From Vibrio albus (GTDB lineage Bacteria; Pseudomonadota; Gammaproteobacteria; Enterobacterales; Vibrionaceae), in NCBI RefSeq assembly GCF_003144035.1, contig NZ_QFWT01000009.1:62001-126000 (forward strand): a stretch of DNA of 64,000 nt, in the 5' to 3' direction. The notes beneath the pieces were generated by a model. That model had not been told where the DNA came from, searched no databases, and saw nothing but the letters and a program-made list of their open reading frames with translations. How positions within the stretch are numbered: position 1 is the first letter of the stretch; every line of letters begins with the position of its first letter. Positions 52,669-62,358 of the stretch are shown one piece after another. A program made the position numbers and the translations under genes.

Positions 52669-53592
52669 CTATATGCTCTGGGCTTTACTATGAAAGACCA
52701 ATTTTATCAGCTTGGCTGCAAAACTGTTCATCAGGCTGGCGGTAATTATCAGCGCAATTCCCATGACCTGATAGTTAGAAAAACTTTCATCAAAAAACAG
52801 CATCTGCCATACGGCGGTAAACAGCAGATTGGTAAAAATCAGCGGTGCGACCTGCGAGTTACTTTCTGCCAGCTTGTACGCCATTGAACGGAAAATCTGA
52901 TTAAAAACAATCAATACTGAAAAAACCACCAGCCATACCCATATCCAGGCCTGCTCCACCGGTTGAGTTAAAAACAACCAGTCCAGTTCAGAAATACCCT
53001 GCACACTCAGCAGCGGCAGTATGCTCAGTGCCGCAAATAAGAATGTCCATCCGTTCAGCGCCGCTGGTTTCATGTCCCCTTTGCTGGCACGAAACAAGCT
53101 CACCTGCGAACCCGCGTTAAGCATACCGGCTGCCAGTCCCCACAATAGTTCAGGCTTTACCTGAATGCCGGAAACATCACCGGCCAGCAGCATCACACCA
53201 ATAAAAGTCGCCGCCAGTCCGAACTTAGTTTCAGCCTGGATATCGACTTTAAAAAACAGCTTTTCCAGCACCGGAATAAACAGTGGCCCGGTCGCGAACA
53301 GCACCACACTTTCGACCAGTGACAAGGTCTCCAGAGAGATTAAAAAACAGATCTGACACCCTGCAATACACAGCGCCCGGATAATGATCGGCTTCAATAG
53401 TGACCTCGGAGGTAAAGTCAGCTTTGATGCCCAAACGATAGCCAAAAGCAACACAGCAGGAATAAGAAAGCGTAAAAAACTCAAAAGCCCAACGCTCATT
53501 GTTCCGGTCAGTTGCTTGGCAAACAGTCCGGTCAGAGACAGACTGAAAGTCGATGTAAGCATATATAGTACGGCACGATTATTTAGCAGCAT
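52669..53592 (-). CDS. EamA/DMT-family transporter
   Basis: A 307-residue inner-membrane protein with about ten hydrophobic helices in two EamA repeats (for example SFLRFLIPAVLLLAIVWAS and VAPLIFTNLLFTAVWQMLFF). Members export amino acids or metabolites. It is divergent from a LysR gene 92 bp away, the usual pattern of an exporter controlled by its neighbour. Substrate unknown. Confidence 0.88.
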   Translation of the reverse strand: MLLNNRAVLYMLTSTFSLSLTGLFAKQLTGTMSVGLLSFLRFLIPAVLLLAIVWASKLTLPPRSLLKPIIIRALCIAGCQICFLISLETLSLVESVVLFATGPLFIPVLEKLFFKVDIQAETKFGLAATFIGVMLLAGDVSGIQVKPELLWGLAAGMLNAGSQVSLFRASKGDMKPAALNGWTFLFAALSILPLLSVQGISELDWLFLTQPVEQAWIWVWLVVFSVLIVFNQIFRSMAYKLAESNSQVAPLIFTNLLFTAVWQMLFFDESFSNYQVMGIALIITASLMNSFAAKLIKLVFHSKAQSI

Positions 53593-53684
53593 TTCATTCT
53601 CCTGTTGACCTGGCTAATAATAAGCCAGTGACAGAAAGTAAAAAAACGAATATTATTAACAAAACTTATTAGAAAAACTTACAG

Positions 53685-54593
53685 ATGAGAAAGATACTTC
53701 CGCTAAAATCTATCTATGCATTTGTCGCGGTAGCAGAAACAGGCAGTATGACTGAAGCAGCAAAAGCGTTAAATGTCAGTCACTCGGCTATCAGTCAGTC
53801 AATAAAAAGCCTGGAGGCACAACTTAAGCAGCCACTCTTTCAAAGGGTGGGCAGACAGGTGAAGCTTAACCCGCAGGGGAAAAAGTACTATAAAGAGGTA
53901 GCACCGGCACTGGAAAAGATCGTTAACGCCACTGAAGCCATCATCAACCCGCCTAATTCAAACCGTATTATGCTAAACATGGTCAACTCACTGGCCATAC
54001 ACTGGTGGGTTCCTAAGGTGGGAGAGTTTCAGCAATACGCACCTGATATCGACGTCCGGCTATCTAATCTGATAGGCCCTTTTGATCTTGATCAGGAAGG
54101 CGTGGATGTGGCTATCATCCATGGAAAAACCGAAGAATGGCAGGACTATTACTGTGAAAAACTGGGTGACGATGAGCTGGTACTCGTCTGCAGCCCTGAC
54201 TTACTGGACGAAGATAACCAGCCTTCACCTGACGATCTGATAAAACGTTACCCCGCCATTTATGCCGAAAACCTGCGACGCAAACATGACTGGAAAACCT
54301 GGTGTCAGACAAACCAGTTTCCTGTACCCCGCCAGAGAAGAAACCTCAGCTTTATCGCCTCCATTCAGGCTGTGCAGGCTGCCATAAGGAAGCTCGGCAT
54401 ACTGGTCACCCACCGGTTATTTGTTCGGGATGATATTAAGCACGGCCTGCTAATAGAGATCGGCGATCCGGTAAAAAACCCTCATCAGGACTTCTATTTT
54501 GCCTGCCAACCGGAAAAACTTCGACAGGATAGCGTTCTGACTCTTCGCTCCTGGCTTAGGGAAGAATTTAAAAACACCATGTCTTCTGACTGA
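53685..54593 (+). CDS. LysR-family transcriptional regulator (GcvA-like)
   Basis: A 302-residue LysR regulator; HTH region KSIYAFVAVAETGSMTEAAK and LNVSHSAISQSIKSLEAQLK. The opening LPLKSIYAFVAVAETGS and the later effector domain resemble GcvA-type regulators. Divergent from the EamA transporter gene, which it probably controls. Confidence 0.88.
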   Translation: MRKILPLKSIYAFVAVAETGSMTEAAKALNVSHSAISQSIKSLEAQLKQPLFQRVGRQVKLNPQGKKYYKEVAPALEKIVNATEAIINPPNSNRIMLNMVNSLAIHWWVPKVGEFQQYAPDIDVRLSNLIGPFDLDQEGVDVAIIHGKTEEWQDYYCEKLGDDELVLVCSPDLLDEDNQPSPDDLIKRYPAIYAENLRRKHDWKTWCQTNQFPVPRQRRNLSFIASIQAVQAAIRKLGILVTHRLFVRDDIKHGLLIEIGDPVKNPHQDFYFACQPEKLRQDSVLTLRSWLREEFKNTMSSD

Positions 54594-54820
54594 CCTGGTC
54601 ATACACGTGAGCCAATAAGAAAACCGTGACATGCCCCATGGTAATTTGAAACAAAATGATTTGCCCCACTCACATTGTGATATTCACCCAACAAATGATT
54701 CATCTTATCGTTGATTGATTAACATATATCCTACAAAATATCCGAAAAATCAGCATTACCTTCTCAAGGGTAAGACGAAAAGAGCCATATAGATAATTTA
54801 ACCTGGCTAACGGAAAAAAT

Positions 54821-55006
54821 ATGGATAATCAGAAAACTGAAAAGAAATGTCAGTCTGGCGAGCAAAAAGGTATCGGCGTTTATTTATGTACCCACTGTAA
54901 TTTTGCTGTGGTAGGTATCAGGGCAGATTATGTATTGCCCGACTGTCCGTGTTGTGAAAATAACGCCTATAAAATTTTTCTCAATGCAGAGCCCGAGCTC
55001 GTCTGA
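54821..55006 (+). CDS. small zinc-ribbon protein
   Basis: A 61-residue protein with LCTHCNFAVVGIRAD and LPDCPCCENNAYKIF: CxxC-x22-CxxC knuckles (plus an extra cysteine) typical of a zinc ribbon. Start at ATG 54821 after GGAAAAAAT. Isolated between two unrelated genes. Related to zinc-ribbon domains of vibrio hypothetical proteins; function unknown. Confidence 0.7.
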   Translation: MDNQKTEKKCQSGEQKGIGVYLCTHCNFAVVGIRADYVLPDCPCCENNAYKIFLNAEPELV

Positions 55007-55067
55007 GCGATAGCAACAGGTCGAATACCAGCCAGTAAAGGATGGCTGGTACGGAAGTGAGATCAGG

Positions 55068-55910
55068 TTATTCCGCGGTCTCGATCAGAGACTCAAATTT
55101 AGGGTTACCTCTCAGCATTTCAAAGTCCGTTTCTTCTGCCGCAAGATCCCGGTTGGAGGCACTGGCCTCAATGGATCTTTGCAAGTCATAGATCGCCTGC
55201 TCTTCCGCTCCCAGTCGGGCATAAGCACAAGCTCTCTGATACAGCGCATGAGAGTTCGAATCATCCACTTCCAAAACCCGATTACACAAACTCATCGCCC
55301 AGTGATATTCCTTAATTTCCATGGCCGCATCCGCTTTATAGGTCAATGCCTCTAAGTCACCCGGACGAATTTTCAGTATTTCATCAATGATCTCGATTTT
55401 TTGCTCTGCTGTCTGAGCGTTCTGAGCCCTTAACCACAGATTGTGGACTTCATTAATGATTTCAATTTCCCGGTTATTTTCCGAAATGATCCGAGTTTTA
55501 CGTTTAAGGTCCCGTTCCAGAGCCAGGAATTTTTTCTCATAATCCTTAGTGATTTGTTCCAGACGTTTGTTGGCCATCTCTTTGGTATTTTGTTTGATCT
55601 CTTTCAGAGACTGCCAACCGATCAGGGCCACCAGAGAAGCCACACCAGCAATAATATAAAAGAAATAGGTCACGGTGACGTTCGCATAGTTCATTGATTT
55701 ATCAGCCACCGTCAGCTCACGATCGGTTATCTGAATAATGACCCGACGCTCCAGATCCTGTTGCTCTTGCCTGATTGACTTTAGCTCATCAAGAATATAA
55801 CGCTCCACCAGAGGCCGATCTAACAGCTCACTATCAGAATACTTCTCTGCAGCAAAGGACGAAAAAGAAAACAGTGCTGTCAGTAATACCAAAATCAGGT
55901 GTTTTACCAT
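55068..55910 (-). CDS. membrane-anchored TPR protein
   Basis: A 280-residue protein. Signal peptide MVKHLILVLLTALFSFSSFA; TM helix near residues 80-103 (VTVTYFFYIIAGVASLVALI); a charged coiled coil (about 105-160); then tetratricopeptide repeats (LKIRPGDLEALTYKADAAME, LEVDDSNSHALYQRACAYAR). The domain facing the cytoplasm probably mediates protein contacts. Such proteins accompany envelope complexes, but no partner is encoded here. Confidence 0.75.
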   Translation of the reverse strand: MVKHLILVLLTALFSFSSFAAEKYSDSELLDRPLVERYILDELKSIRQEQQDLERRVIIQITDRELTVADKSMNYANVTVTYFFYIIAGVASLVALIGWQSLKEIKQNTKEMANKRLEQITKDYEKKFLALERDLKRKTRIISENNREIEIINEVHNLWLRAQNAQTAEQKIEIIDEILKIRPGDLEALTYKADAAMEIKEYHWAMSLCNRVLEVDDSNSHALYQRACAYARLGAEEQAIYDLQRSIEASASNRDLAAEETDFEMLRGNPKFESLIETAE

Positions 55911-56069
55911 AATAATAATCCGGTTAATTTGGATGCTTGAAACATATCTACATATAACATAAACAGTTTACAGAAATTGATCTAATGACAAAACCACTAC
56001 CAATACAATTAGATCCATTTGCTGTATGATTCACTCAACTTAATAGTAACCCAACTTAATCATAGCAGC

Positions 56070-57044
56070 ATGTCGATCCCAGCAAATATCATTACCGGCT
56101 TTCTCGGTGTCGGAAAAACCACCGCGATTCTCAACCTACTGAAGAACAAACCTGTAAACGAAAAATGGGCCGTGCTTGTCAATGAATTTGGTGAAGTCGG
56201 TATCGACGGAGCCATCATGGCGGAAAGCGGAGCGATGATAAAAGAAGTGCCGGGAGGTTGCATGTGCTGCACGGCCGGAGTTCCGACCTCGGTGGGCATT
56301 ACCACGCTACTGCGACAAAACCCAGACCGGCTACTCATAGAACCAACCGGCCTTGGTCACCCACACAAAATCATCAGCATTCTGACTTCCGGTCAGTTCA
56401 AAGATTATATTGACCTGAAAGCAACACTGGCGTTAGTCGACCCGAGAAATCTGGCCGATTCCAGATACACCGACAATCAGAACTTTAACGATCAACTGGA
56501 TGTAGCGGATATTATTGTCGGCAATAAAGCAGATAGCTGTAGCGAGACGGATAAGCAACGATTCAATGACTGGTGCTCTGAGAAACAGCCCAAAGACAAG
56601 ATTTGTATGCTGGGTAGTCACGGTGCGTTTCCTCCGGATCTGCTGGATACCGAACGCCGAACAGATAAGCAGGGCTCGAATATCGATTCACACCACCACG
56701 AACATGCCGCCATGGAGCCTCAGTTTCAGTTGCCACCAGACAAGGCGTTTATTCGTAAAGAGAACCAGGGCCAGGGTTACGTAAGTTGTGGCTGGATTTT
56801 TGGGTCGGAGATGACATTCAACTTTGATGGGCTGTTTTCTCTGATGTATCAATTGAATGTCGAGCGGGTAAAAGGGGTGATGAACACCAGCAAGGGCTGC
56901 TATGCCTTTAATGCCCATAACGGCGTTGTATCGGTAAATGAATTGTCTCTGGAAGGGTTTGAAAGCCGCGTTGAAATAATTAATAGTCATGCGCTTGCAT
57001 GGGAAGAACTGGAAAACCGTTTTCTCCTACTTGCTGAACAGTGA
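56070..57044 (+). CDS. CobW/YjiA-family (COG0523) GTPase
   Basis: Metal-chaperone type G3E GTPase (324 residues). Walker A is ITGFLGVGKTTAILNLL, the metal-binding CxCC is GGCMCC, the switch is NEFGEVGIDG, and NKAD is the guanine-specificity motif. A histidine stretch (DSHHHEHAA) between domains fits zinc binding. The start at 56070 (MSIPANIITGFLG) matches the family; an upstream ATG at 56019 would add 17 residues. It probably delivers zinc or another metal to a target enzyme under scarcity. Confidence 0.9.
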   Translation: MSIPANIITGFLGVGKTTAILNLLKNKPVNEKWAVLVNEFGEVGIDGAIMAESGAMIKEVPGGCMCCTAGVPTSVGITTLLRQNPDRLLIEPTGLGHPHKIISILTSGQFKDYIDLKATLALVDPRNLADSRYTDNQNFNDQLDVADIIVGNKADSCSETDKQRFNDWCSEKQPKDKICMLGSHGAFPPDLLDTERRTDKQGSNIDSHHHEHAAMEPQFQLPPDKAFIRKENQGQGYVSCGWIFGSEMTFNFDGLFSLMYQLNVERVKGVMNTSKGCYAFNAHNGVVSVNELSLEGFESRVEIINSHALAWEELENRFLLLAEQ

Positions 57045-57051
57045 AATCGCA

Positions 57052-57076
57052 TCAACGGCTGAGCTTCAGCCGTTGA
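57052..57076. terminator. hairpin between convergent cobW-like and AraC-like genes
   Basis: Perfect 11-bp stem TCAACGGCTGA / TCAGCCGTTGA with loop GCT in the 66-bp gap. No strong U-tract. Confidence 0.6.
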
Positions 57077-57110
57077 CAACGTTCATCGTATAACCCGATC
57101 ACTCCAGAAC

Positions 57111-57863
57111 TTATTCCCTCTTATCGACTTGTTTCTGATTCCTAAAAGCCGGTATCGCATTGATGTAATCATATTCATCTTCAACCTGCGCAAGTAAAAA
57201 ATCCATTAACGCTGGATTAAGCCTTTTGTTTTTGCATTTAAGTAAAGAGGCATCAAATCTCATGTAATTTTCTTCCCGGTTAAAACGGACTTCACTACCG
57301 AAAAAGGTATGATACTTATCGACGGGGAATACAGGATCGTGAACCAGATCAATATCGAAGTGATGAGGTTTTTCCTGAATATACCACCTCAGGATCGTAG
57401 CCAGGATAATAAAGTTTGCGACCGCAGTGCCAGCATAAAACTCAGGCATGGCCTGGGCAAAAGTCTCTCCGGAGAACTGAATGACAACCTGATCCTCTTC
57501 CTGATAACAGGAAAGATAATCCGATTCTCCAATCAGCCCCCGGTACCGAATGTAAGCATTCAGAGCACTGCCTGCATCCGGTTGGTTGACACACAATGCC
57601 GGCAAAGAGCCTAATTCCTCGACTAAATCATGAATCGTGATCTCCCAGATTTCGGTGTCCAGTCCCCCATAGCCATGCAACTTAAGAAGCTGAATAAAAC
57701 GAAGATAATTTGGATATGAAATGCGTGCACTGCTGTTACAAATGTCTTTCTCACTAACACCAGTAGAACGATGGATATAGCTTCCATCTAACCCGGCATT
57801 CAAAAGCTTGTGGTAACGGTATCTGAGTACCTTACTTGAGACAGTTTTGTTTTTCACGTCCAT
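57111..57863 (-). CDS. AraC-type ligand-binding domain protein without DNA-binding domain
   Basis: A 250-residue protein whose sequence fits the N-terminal sensor half of OruR/ArgR-like AraC regulators (Arabinose_bd domain): ISYPNYLRFIQLLKLHGYGG, FIILATILRWYIQE, HHFDIDLVHDPVFPVDKYHT and FFGSEVRFNREENYMRFDAS. Such regulators usually run on for 90-100 residues with a double HTH. Here the protein stops after INAIPAFRNQKQ, and only 66 bp separate the stop from the next gene, so no HTH remnant is nearby. It is either a truncated regulator or a stand-alone ligand-binding or dominant-negative partner. Confidence 0.75.
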   Translation of the reverse strand: MDVKNKTVSSKVLRYRYHKLLNAGLDGSYIHRSTGVSEKDICNSSARISYPNYLRFIQLLKLHGYGGLDTEIWEITIHDLVEELGSLPALCVNQPDAGSALNAYIRYRGLIGESDYLSCYQEEDQVVIQFSGETFAQAMPEFYAGTAVANFIILATILRWYIQEKPHHFDIDLVHDPVFPVDKYHTFFGSEVRFNREENYMRFDASLLKCKNKRLNPALMDFLLAQVEDEYDYINAIPAFRNQKQVDKRE

Positions 57864-58122
57864 GGCGGCATACGACTCGTTTTAGCGGATAAAATGCAGG
57901 TCGTGTATTTTATAGCCAATTAACGGATAAAAAACCGATATAGTTAACAGAATGTTGCTTTTGTGACTAAGAATGATCTGGGGGTCGAGAGTTTACTGAA
58001 TTCTAAACGGCTTCTGATAATCCTTGGGTGTAGAGTCAGTGATAGCCAGCCGAATAACTGACTATCAAAGAAGTGGTAAAACGAGCGATAGAAAGTTTCC
58101 TGGTACTGTATAAAGCAGAAAG

Positions 58123-59127
58123 TTAACCGATCTTCCGGGTTGATTCTTTTACCTGTAATGAGCCCAGATACTGATAATGCTTCTGTTCCGTATCTTGCTT
58201 TTCATCCAGCGTCAGAGCGGTGGTAATAGCATCACGGGTCAGCTCAACAATCGGCAGTTTCACTGTTGATAAGCGTGGTACGGCAAAGGCTCCATTAGGT
58301 TCACCATCAATACCGATAACAGATACCTCTTCAGGTACCTTTATCCCTCTGTCAGTTAAAGCCCGTATCGCCCCCATCGCCATAGAATCCGTACAGGAAA
58401 AAACCGCGGTGAAAGGCACACCACTATCTATCAAGCTATTCGCGGCTTCATAACCACTTTCCAAAGAACTCTGTCCTTCGTAAATAAGAGCATCATCGAT
58501 AGCAATATCATGTTCCTGCAAGCTAGTCTTATAAGCTGCCAGACGTTTCTGACCCGTGCTGCTGGACAAAGGTGTCGTGATACAGGCAACCTGCCGATGA
58601 CCGAGCGCCAATAAATAGTCAGTCGCAAGACGTGCTACTTGCTGTTGGTCAAACCCGAAACTGAACAGCTTGTCATCATCCAATGAACGGTTAATTACAA
58701 TTAACTGTGTTTTGATTTCCTGTTGAATTTCCGAAAGCTGCTGCTCCGACAAATGACGGCTATAAATCATAATTGCGTCACAATAATGCGCTTTCAATGA
58801 ACGGATAGCATCTATTTCCCCTTCTACACTATCGTGGCTGTTCATTACAAAAAGCTTTTTATCTGCTTTTTGCATATCCTGGGCTGCCTGAGTTAACATC
58901 GAACCAAAGTAATGACTTTCAAAATGAGGAAGAATCAAACCGTACGTATTGTAAGTATTTGTCGCTAACGCCCGGGCAAAAGCATTTGGCTGGTACCCTA
59001 ATGACTCCATTGCCGCCAGTACCGATTGACGGGTCTGCTCTTTTACTTGCTCACTGCCGTTAATAACTCTGGATACGGTCGCCTTAGATACCCCCGCCGC
59101 CTTACATACGTCTTTGATTGTTGCCAT
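58123..59127 (-). CDS. LacI-family transcriptional repressor
   Basis: A 334-residue LacI/GalR regulator. HTH and hinge: ATIKDVCKAAGVSKATVSRV, YQPNAFARALATN. The periplasmic-binding-like sensor domain (about 60-330) contains GLILPHFESHYFGSMLTQAA and the effector loop FSCTDSMAMGAIRALTDRG. The start at 59127 follows GGGGAATAAAAAA. It resembles the lacI-like remnant at 59730-60398, so the two were tandem paralogues. No sugar operon is adjacent, and the target is unknown. Confidence 0.9.
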   Translation of the reverse strand: MATIKDVCKAAGVSKATVSRVINGSEQVKEQTRQSVLAAMESLGYQPNAFARALATNTYNTYGLILPHFESHYFGSMLTQAAQDMQKADKKLFVMNSHDSVEGEIDAIRSLKAHYCDAIMIYSRHLSEQQLSEIQQEIKTQLIVINRSLDDDKLFSFGFDQQQVARLATDYLLALGHRQVACITTPLSSSTGQKRLAAYKTSLQEHDIAIDDALIYEGQSSLESGYEAANSLIDSGVPFTAVFSCTDSMAMGAIRALTDRGIKVPEEVSVIGIDGEPNGAFAVPRLSTVKLPIVELTRDAITTALTLDEKQDTEQKHYQYLGSLQVKESTRKIG

Positions 59128-59329
59128 TTTTTTATTCCCCAAATCGTTGGACGCACAGTTTACACGATTTGTACAAATGAGAGTATTTCATTGGCGTATT
59201 TGGTTCATATTATCTTTGGATAAACGCCCTTTCATTCATTGATTCTATTAATTTGACGCTCGGACGGACTTTATGCGTAACTAATGGGTTCAGCGCTACC
59301 GATACAGACATAAAGCCTCAGGAGATTAC

Positions 59330-59729
59330 ATGAACAACTTTACCTATGATAACCCTACAAAAATCCACTTCGGAAAAGGCCAGATCGCGGCAATTAAAGA
59401 AGAGCTGACCAATAACACCCGCATCCTGGTGACCTATGGTGGCGGTAGTATTAAACGAAATGGCGTATATGATCAGGTTATGGCAGCTCTCGACGGTTAT
59501 ACTGTTGTTGAGTTTGGAAGTATTGAACCTAATCCTCATTACGAAACGCTGATCAAAGCCGTCAATATCGCCCGTGAGGAAAGGATTGATTTTATTCTTG
59601 CTGTTGGAGGTGGCTCAGTTATTGACGGCAGTAAATTTATTGCTGCTGCAACACGCTATGACGGTGACAGTTGGGACATCATCACGACAGGTTGCTAATG
59701 GTGCTGTAGACAGTTTTGTTCATACTGTT
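59330..59729 (+). pseudogene. yqhD-type aldehyde/alcohol dehydrogenase remnant
   Basis: The first 120 codons encode the N-terminus of a YqhD-like NADPH-dependent dehydrogenase (MNNFTYDNPTKIHFGKGQIA; FILAVGGGSVIDGSKFIAAA), then a stop at 59696-59698. The shifted frame continues RQVANGAVDSFVHTV, a YqhD segment that normally lies about 80 residues further on, so an internal deletion joined the two. After HTV the sequence switches to LacI-family code. The gene is broken. Confidence 0.85.
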
Positions 59730-60398
59730 CTCTATAGCCGGACATTATCTTACGAGCATATCAAAAAGCTCCACGCCCAGCTCTCACCCCCTCTGGTTTT
59801 AATCAACCGTACCCTGCCAGAGCCTCTTTTTCACTCAGTTACGTTTGATCAGGAAGCCACAGCAACAATGATTATGAATCACCTGATTGGCTATGGGCAT
59901 CAGCGAATAGCCTGTATCACCGGGCTCTTAGACAACCCCACTGGTAATGCGCGTTTAACTGACTACATCAATACTCTGAAAAAAGCATGCCATTGCATAT
60001 AAACCAAATCTGGTAAAAAATGCCGATTATCTGATAGAAGGTGGATACTAGGCTTGTCAGGGGCTATTAGAAGAAGATACTTCCTTTACTGCTATTTTTG
60101 CATTTAACGATTATATGGTACCAGGTGCGCTCAAAGCGCTGACTGAGGCGAGTATCAAAATACCAGAACAGGTATCGACAATAATATGATGGCTGCCTAT
60201 ATTTCACCAGCTCTGACCACCATTGAACTGCCTATTGAAGTCATGACTAGAAAAGCAATTGAAAAAGCCATCGAACTGATTAATCAACAGAGCAACGCGA
60301 TTTCTCATCAATACAAAGGAAAACTGATTCAACGGGAGTCAGTAACGCCACTGCATTCAACCAGCAACTGGCTCTCTTTGTACAGACTATTACACTGA
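59730..60398 (+). pseudogene. lacI-family regulator remnant
   Basis: From 59730 the plus strand reads as the sensor domain of a LacI regulator: YSRTLSYEHIKKLHAQL, PPLVLINRTLPEPLFHSVTF, LIGYGHQRIACITGLLDN. Near 60001 and 60050 stops and frame changes interrupt it, and the last part (ALTTIELPIEVMTRKAIEKA) runs to 60398. The DNA-binding N-terminus is absent. It aligns by eye with the neighbouring LacI protein (58123-59127). Confidence 0.8.
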
Positions 60399-60434
60399 GT
60401 ATACATTTACCCATTAAAGCAACAGGAAACTATT

Positions 60435-61100
60435 TTGATTGAAACAGTAATATTTGATATGGATGGCATATTGGTCGATTCCGAACCATTTTGGCGTAAA
60501 GCAAAGGTCAACGCCGTCGCTAAATTCGGAGGAAACATCACCGAGCAACACGCTTATCAAAGCACCGGACTTCGGATAGATGAAATCGCCAACTACTGGA
60601 TTCGCTATTGCGACCTGGATCCGGCATGCAGCCAGGATCTTGCTGATGCCATTCTGGATGAAGTGATCGGTCAGATTAAAACCCAGGGTCAGCTACTTCC
60701 GGGAGTAAAAGAATCACTGGAATCACTGGCACAAGCCGACCTGAAAATCGGGCTTGCCTCATCTTCACCTCTGCGATTAATTGAAGCGGTGATGGACACC
60801 TTTGATCTGCGTAAGTACTTCTCTGTGTATGTATCAGCTGAACACCAGACTTACGGCAAGCCCCATCCACAGGTTTACCTGTACGCGGCAGAGCAGTTAA
60901 AAACTGAGCCACACCACTGCTTAGCGATCGAAGATTCGGTCAACGGTCTGATTGCCGCAAAAGCAGCACGCATGACGGCTATCTGTGTGCCTGAACCTGG
61001 GCAGGAAACCAACCCCCGTTTTGGTATTGCAGATATCAAACTGGCTTCTCTGGCAGAATTTTCGACTTCTGAAGAGGTACAGAAAATCCTTGGGGCATAA
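60435..61100 (+). CDS. HAD-family sugar phosphatase (YniC/HxpB-like)
   Basis: A 221-residue phosphatase close to E. coli YniC (2-deoxyglucose-6-phosphatase): VIFDMDGILVDSEPFW holds the nucleophile Asp, LASSSPLRLIEAVMD motif II, YGKPHPQVYLYAAEQL motif III lysine, and AIEDSVNGLIAAKAA motif IV. The start codon is TTG at 60435, with AGGAAA seven bases upstream and no better codon nearby. A strong terminator follows. Probably removes phosphate from hexose phosphates. Confidence 0.9.
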   Translation: MIETVIFDMDGILVDSEPFWRKAKVNAVAKFGGNITEQHAYQSTGLRIDEIANYWIRYCDLDPACSQDLADAILDEVIGQIKTQGQLLPGVKESLESLAQADLKIGLASSSPLRLIEAVMDTFDLRKYFSVYVSAEHQTYGKPHPQVYLYAAEQLKTEPHHCLAIEDSVNGLIAAKAARMTAICVPEPGQETNPRFGIADIKLASLAEFSTSEEVQKILGA

Positions 61101-61129
61101 CCTTCACTTAGGACGAGATGCCCCACCAA

Positions 61130-61170
61130 AAACAGCAGGCCAACCTGAACATTCAGTTGGCCTGCTGTTT
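61130..61170 (+). terminator. long Rho-independent terminator after the HAD phosphatase gene
   Basis: Perfect 15-bp stem AAACAGCAGGCCAAC / GTTGGCCTGCTGTTT with an 11-base loop, ending in TTT and followed by AAGCCC. Flanking A/T runs allow action in both directions. Confidence 0.8.
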
Positions 61171-61404
61171 AAGCCCGGTCCCAGCAAAGAGCTCCCCCCA
61201 GTCTCAGAGTGTATTTACGCAGACGATCTGGCACTCACAATTTAGATCAACCTCAACCGTTCATGGCCTAAACCAAGACTCCTCCTAAAAAGCAAAGTGG
61301 ATTTTAATTGACCAACAACGCAATTTTGTACAAAAAATATCGCCCTGATTCCGATATACTCACGTTAGCGATACCAGTAAACGAGGTTTTATACAGATAC
61401 TTCC
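61171..61404. other. intergenic region before the AraC regulator
   Basis: No gene, RNA or operator recognised between the terminator and the AraC gene. Confidence 0.4.
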
Positions 61405-62277
61405 ATGGGGAATGAAGCCAGCATCAAAAACCAACAAACACCAACGTCGAAAGAACGCGCCATATATCGTGTCGCAGAAGAATTCGGCGGTATCGAAGTG
61501 CTTGATGCAAACTACCACCATCAGAACTTTTCCCGCCACAGCCACGAAGGTTATACCATTGGCGTCATAGAACAGGGCGCACAACAGTTTTATCGTACAG
61601 GTGGGAATCATATCGCTCCTCAAGACAGCATTATTCTGGTCAATGCCGATGAAGTCCATAACGGCCATTCAGCAACGGAAGGCGGCTGGTCTTATCAGGC
61701 CATGTATCCCCTGCCAGAACAGTTTGAGTCAATCAATAAGGAGTTACATTCGGGTATGTCAGGCTCAGAAAATGGCGCGCCTTACTTTCCGGATCCTGTC
61801 GTCTTCGATCCAGAGCTGGCTAATCAGTTACGCCTGGTATTTGAGACACTAAAACACTCAGATAACCGCCTGCTCAGAGAGACTCTGCTATACAGTGTAA
61901 TGACGAAGTTGATGTGCAAACACGGGAAGCGATTTATTGCTGTACCGGAAACGTATAAGGCTCAACAACAGCTCCGATTGGTTAAAGAGTTTATCGATGA
62001 TTTCCCAAGTGCCGATATTTCACTGCAGGATCTGGCTAACTTAGCTTCATTCAGTCCATTTCACTTAGTACGTTCGTTTCAGAAGACCTATGGCTTGCCC
62101 CCTCATTCATATCAAATCCAGGCTCGCTTACGATTAGCGAAAAAGCTGATAAAAAATGGACAAAAAGTCTTGTATGCCGCCCAGGAAGCAGGCTTTCATG
62201 ACCAAAGCCACTTTCACCGCCACTTCAAAAAAGCGATGGGGATAACGCCCGGACAGTTTGCCAGACAGGTTAACTGA
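61405..62277 (+). CDS. AraC-family regulator with N-terminal cupin
   Basis: A 290-residue regulator. The N-terminal AraC-binding cupin (about 20-170) has HHQNFSRHSHEGYTIGVIEQ and SIILVNADEVHNGHS. The C-terminal double HTH begins LRLVKEFIDDFPSADISLQD; the second HTH is YAAQEAGFHDQSHFHRHFKK and ends GITPGQFARQ. It precedes azlCD in the same orientation by 81 bp, an arrangement common in proteobacteria, and probably regulates that exporter. Confidence 0.92.
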   Translation: MGNEASIKNQQTPTSKERAIYRVAEEFGGIEVLDANYHHQNFSRHSHEGYTIGVIEQGAQQFYRTGGNHIAPQDSIILVNADEVHNGHSATEGGWSYQAMYPLPEQFESINKELHSGMSGSENGAPYFPDPVVFDPELANQLRLVFETLKHSDNRLLRETLLYSVMTKLMCKHGKRFIAVPETYKAQQQLRLVKEFIDDFPSADISLQDLANLASFSPFHLVRSFQKTYGLPPHSYQIQARLRLAKKLIKNGQKVLYAAQEAGFHDQSHFHRHFKKAMGITPGQFARQVN

Positions 62278-62358
62278 GCAATCACATACAAGTTTACTTA
62301 CTTCTCATCCGCTACAGTTGGGTGACATATCCACTCAGAAGTAAAGTAAAAAATTGCC

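Noticed and set aside
58008..58110. Possible insertion-sequence remnant downstream of the LacI gene
   Set aside because: Short words resembling transposase code were seen, but no continuous frame or terminal repeats support it.
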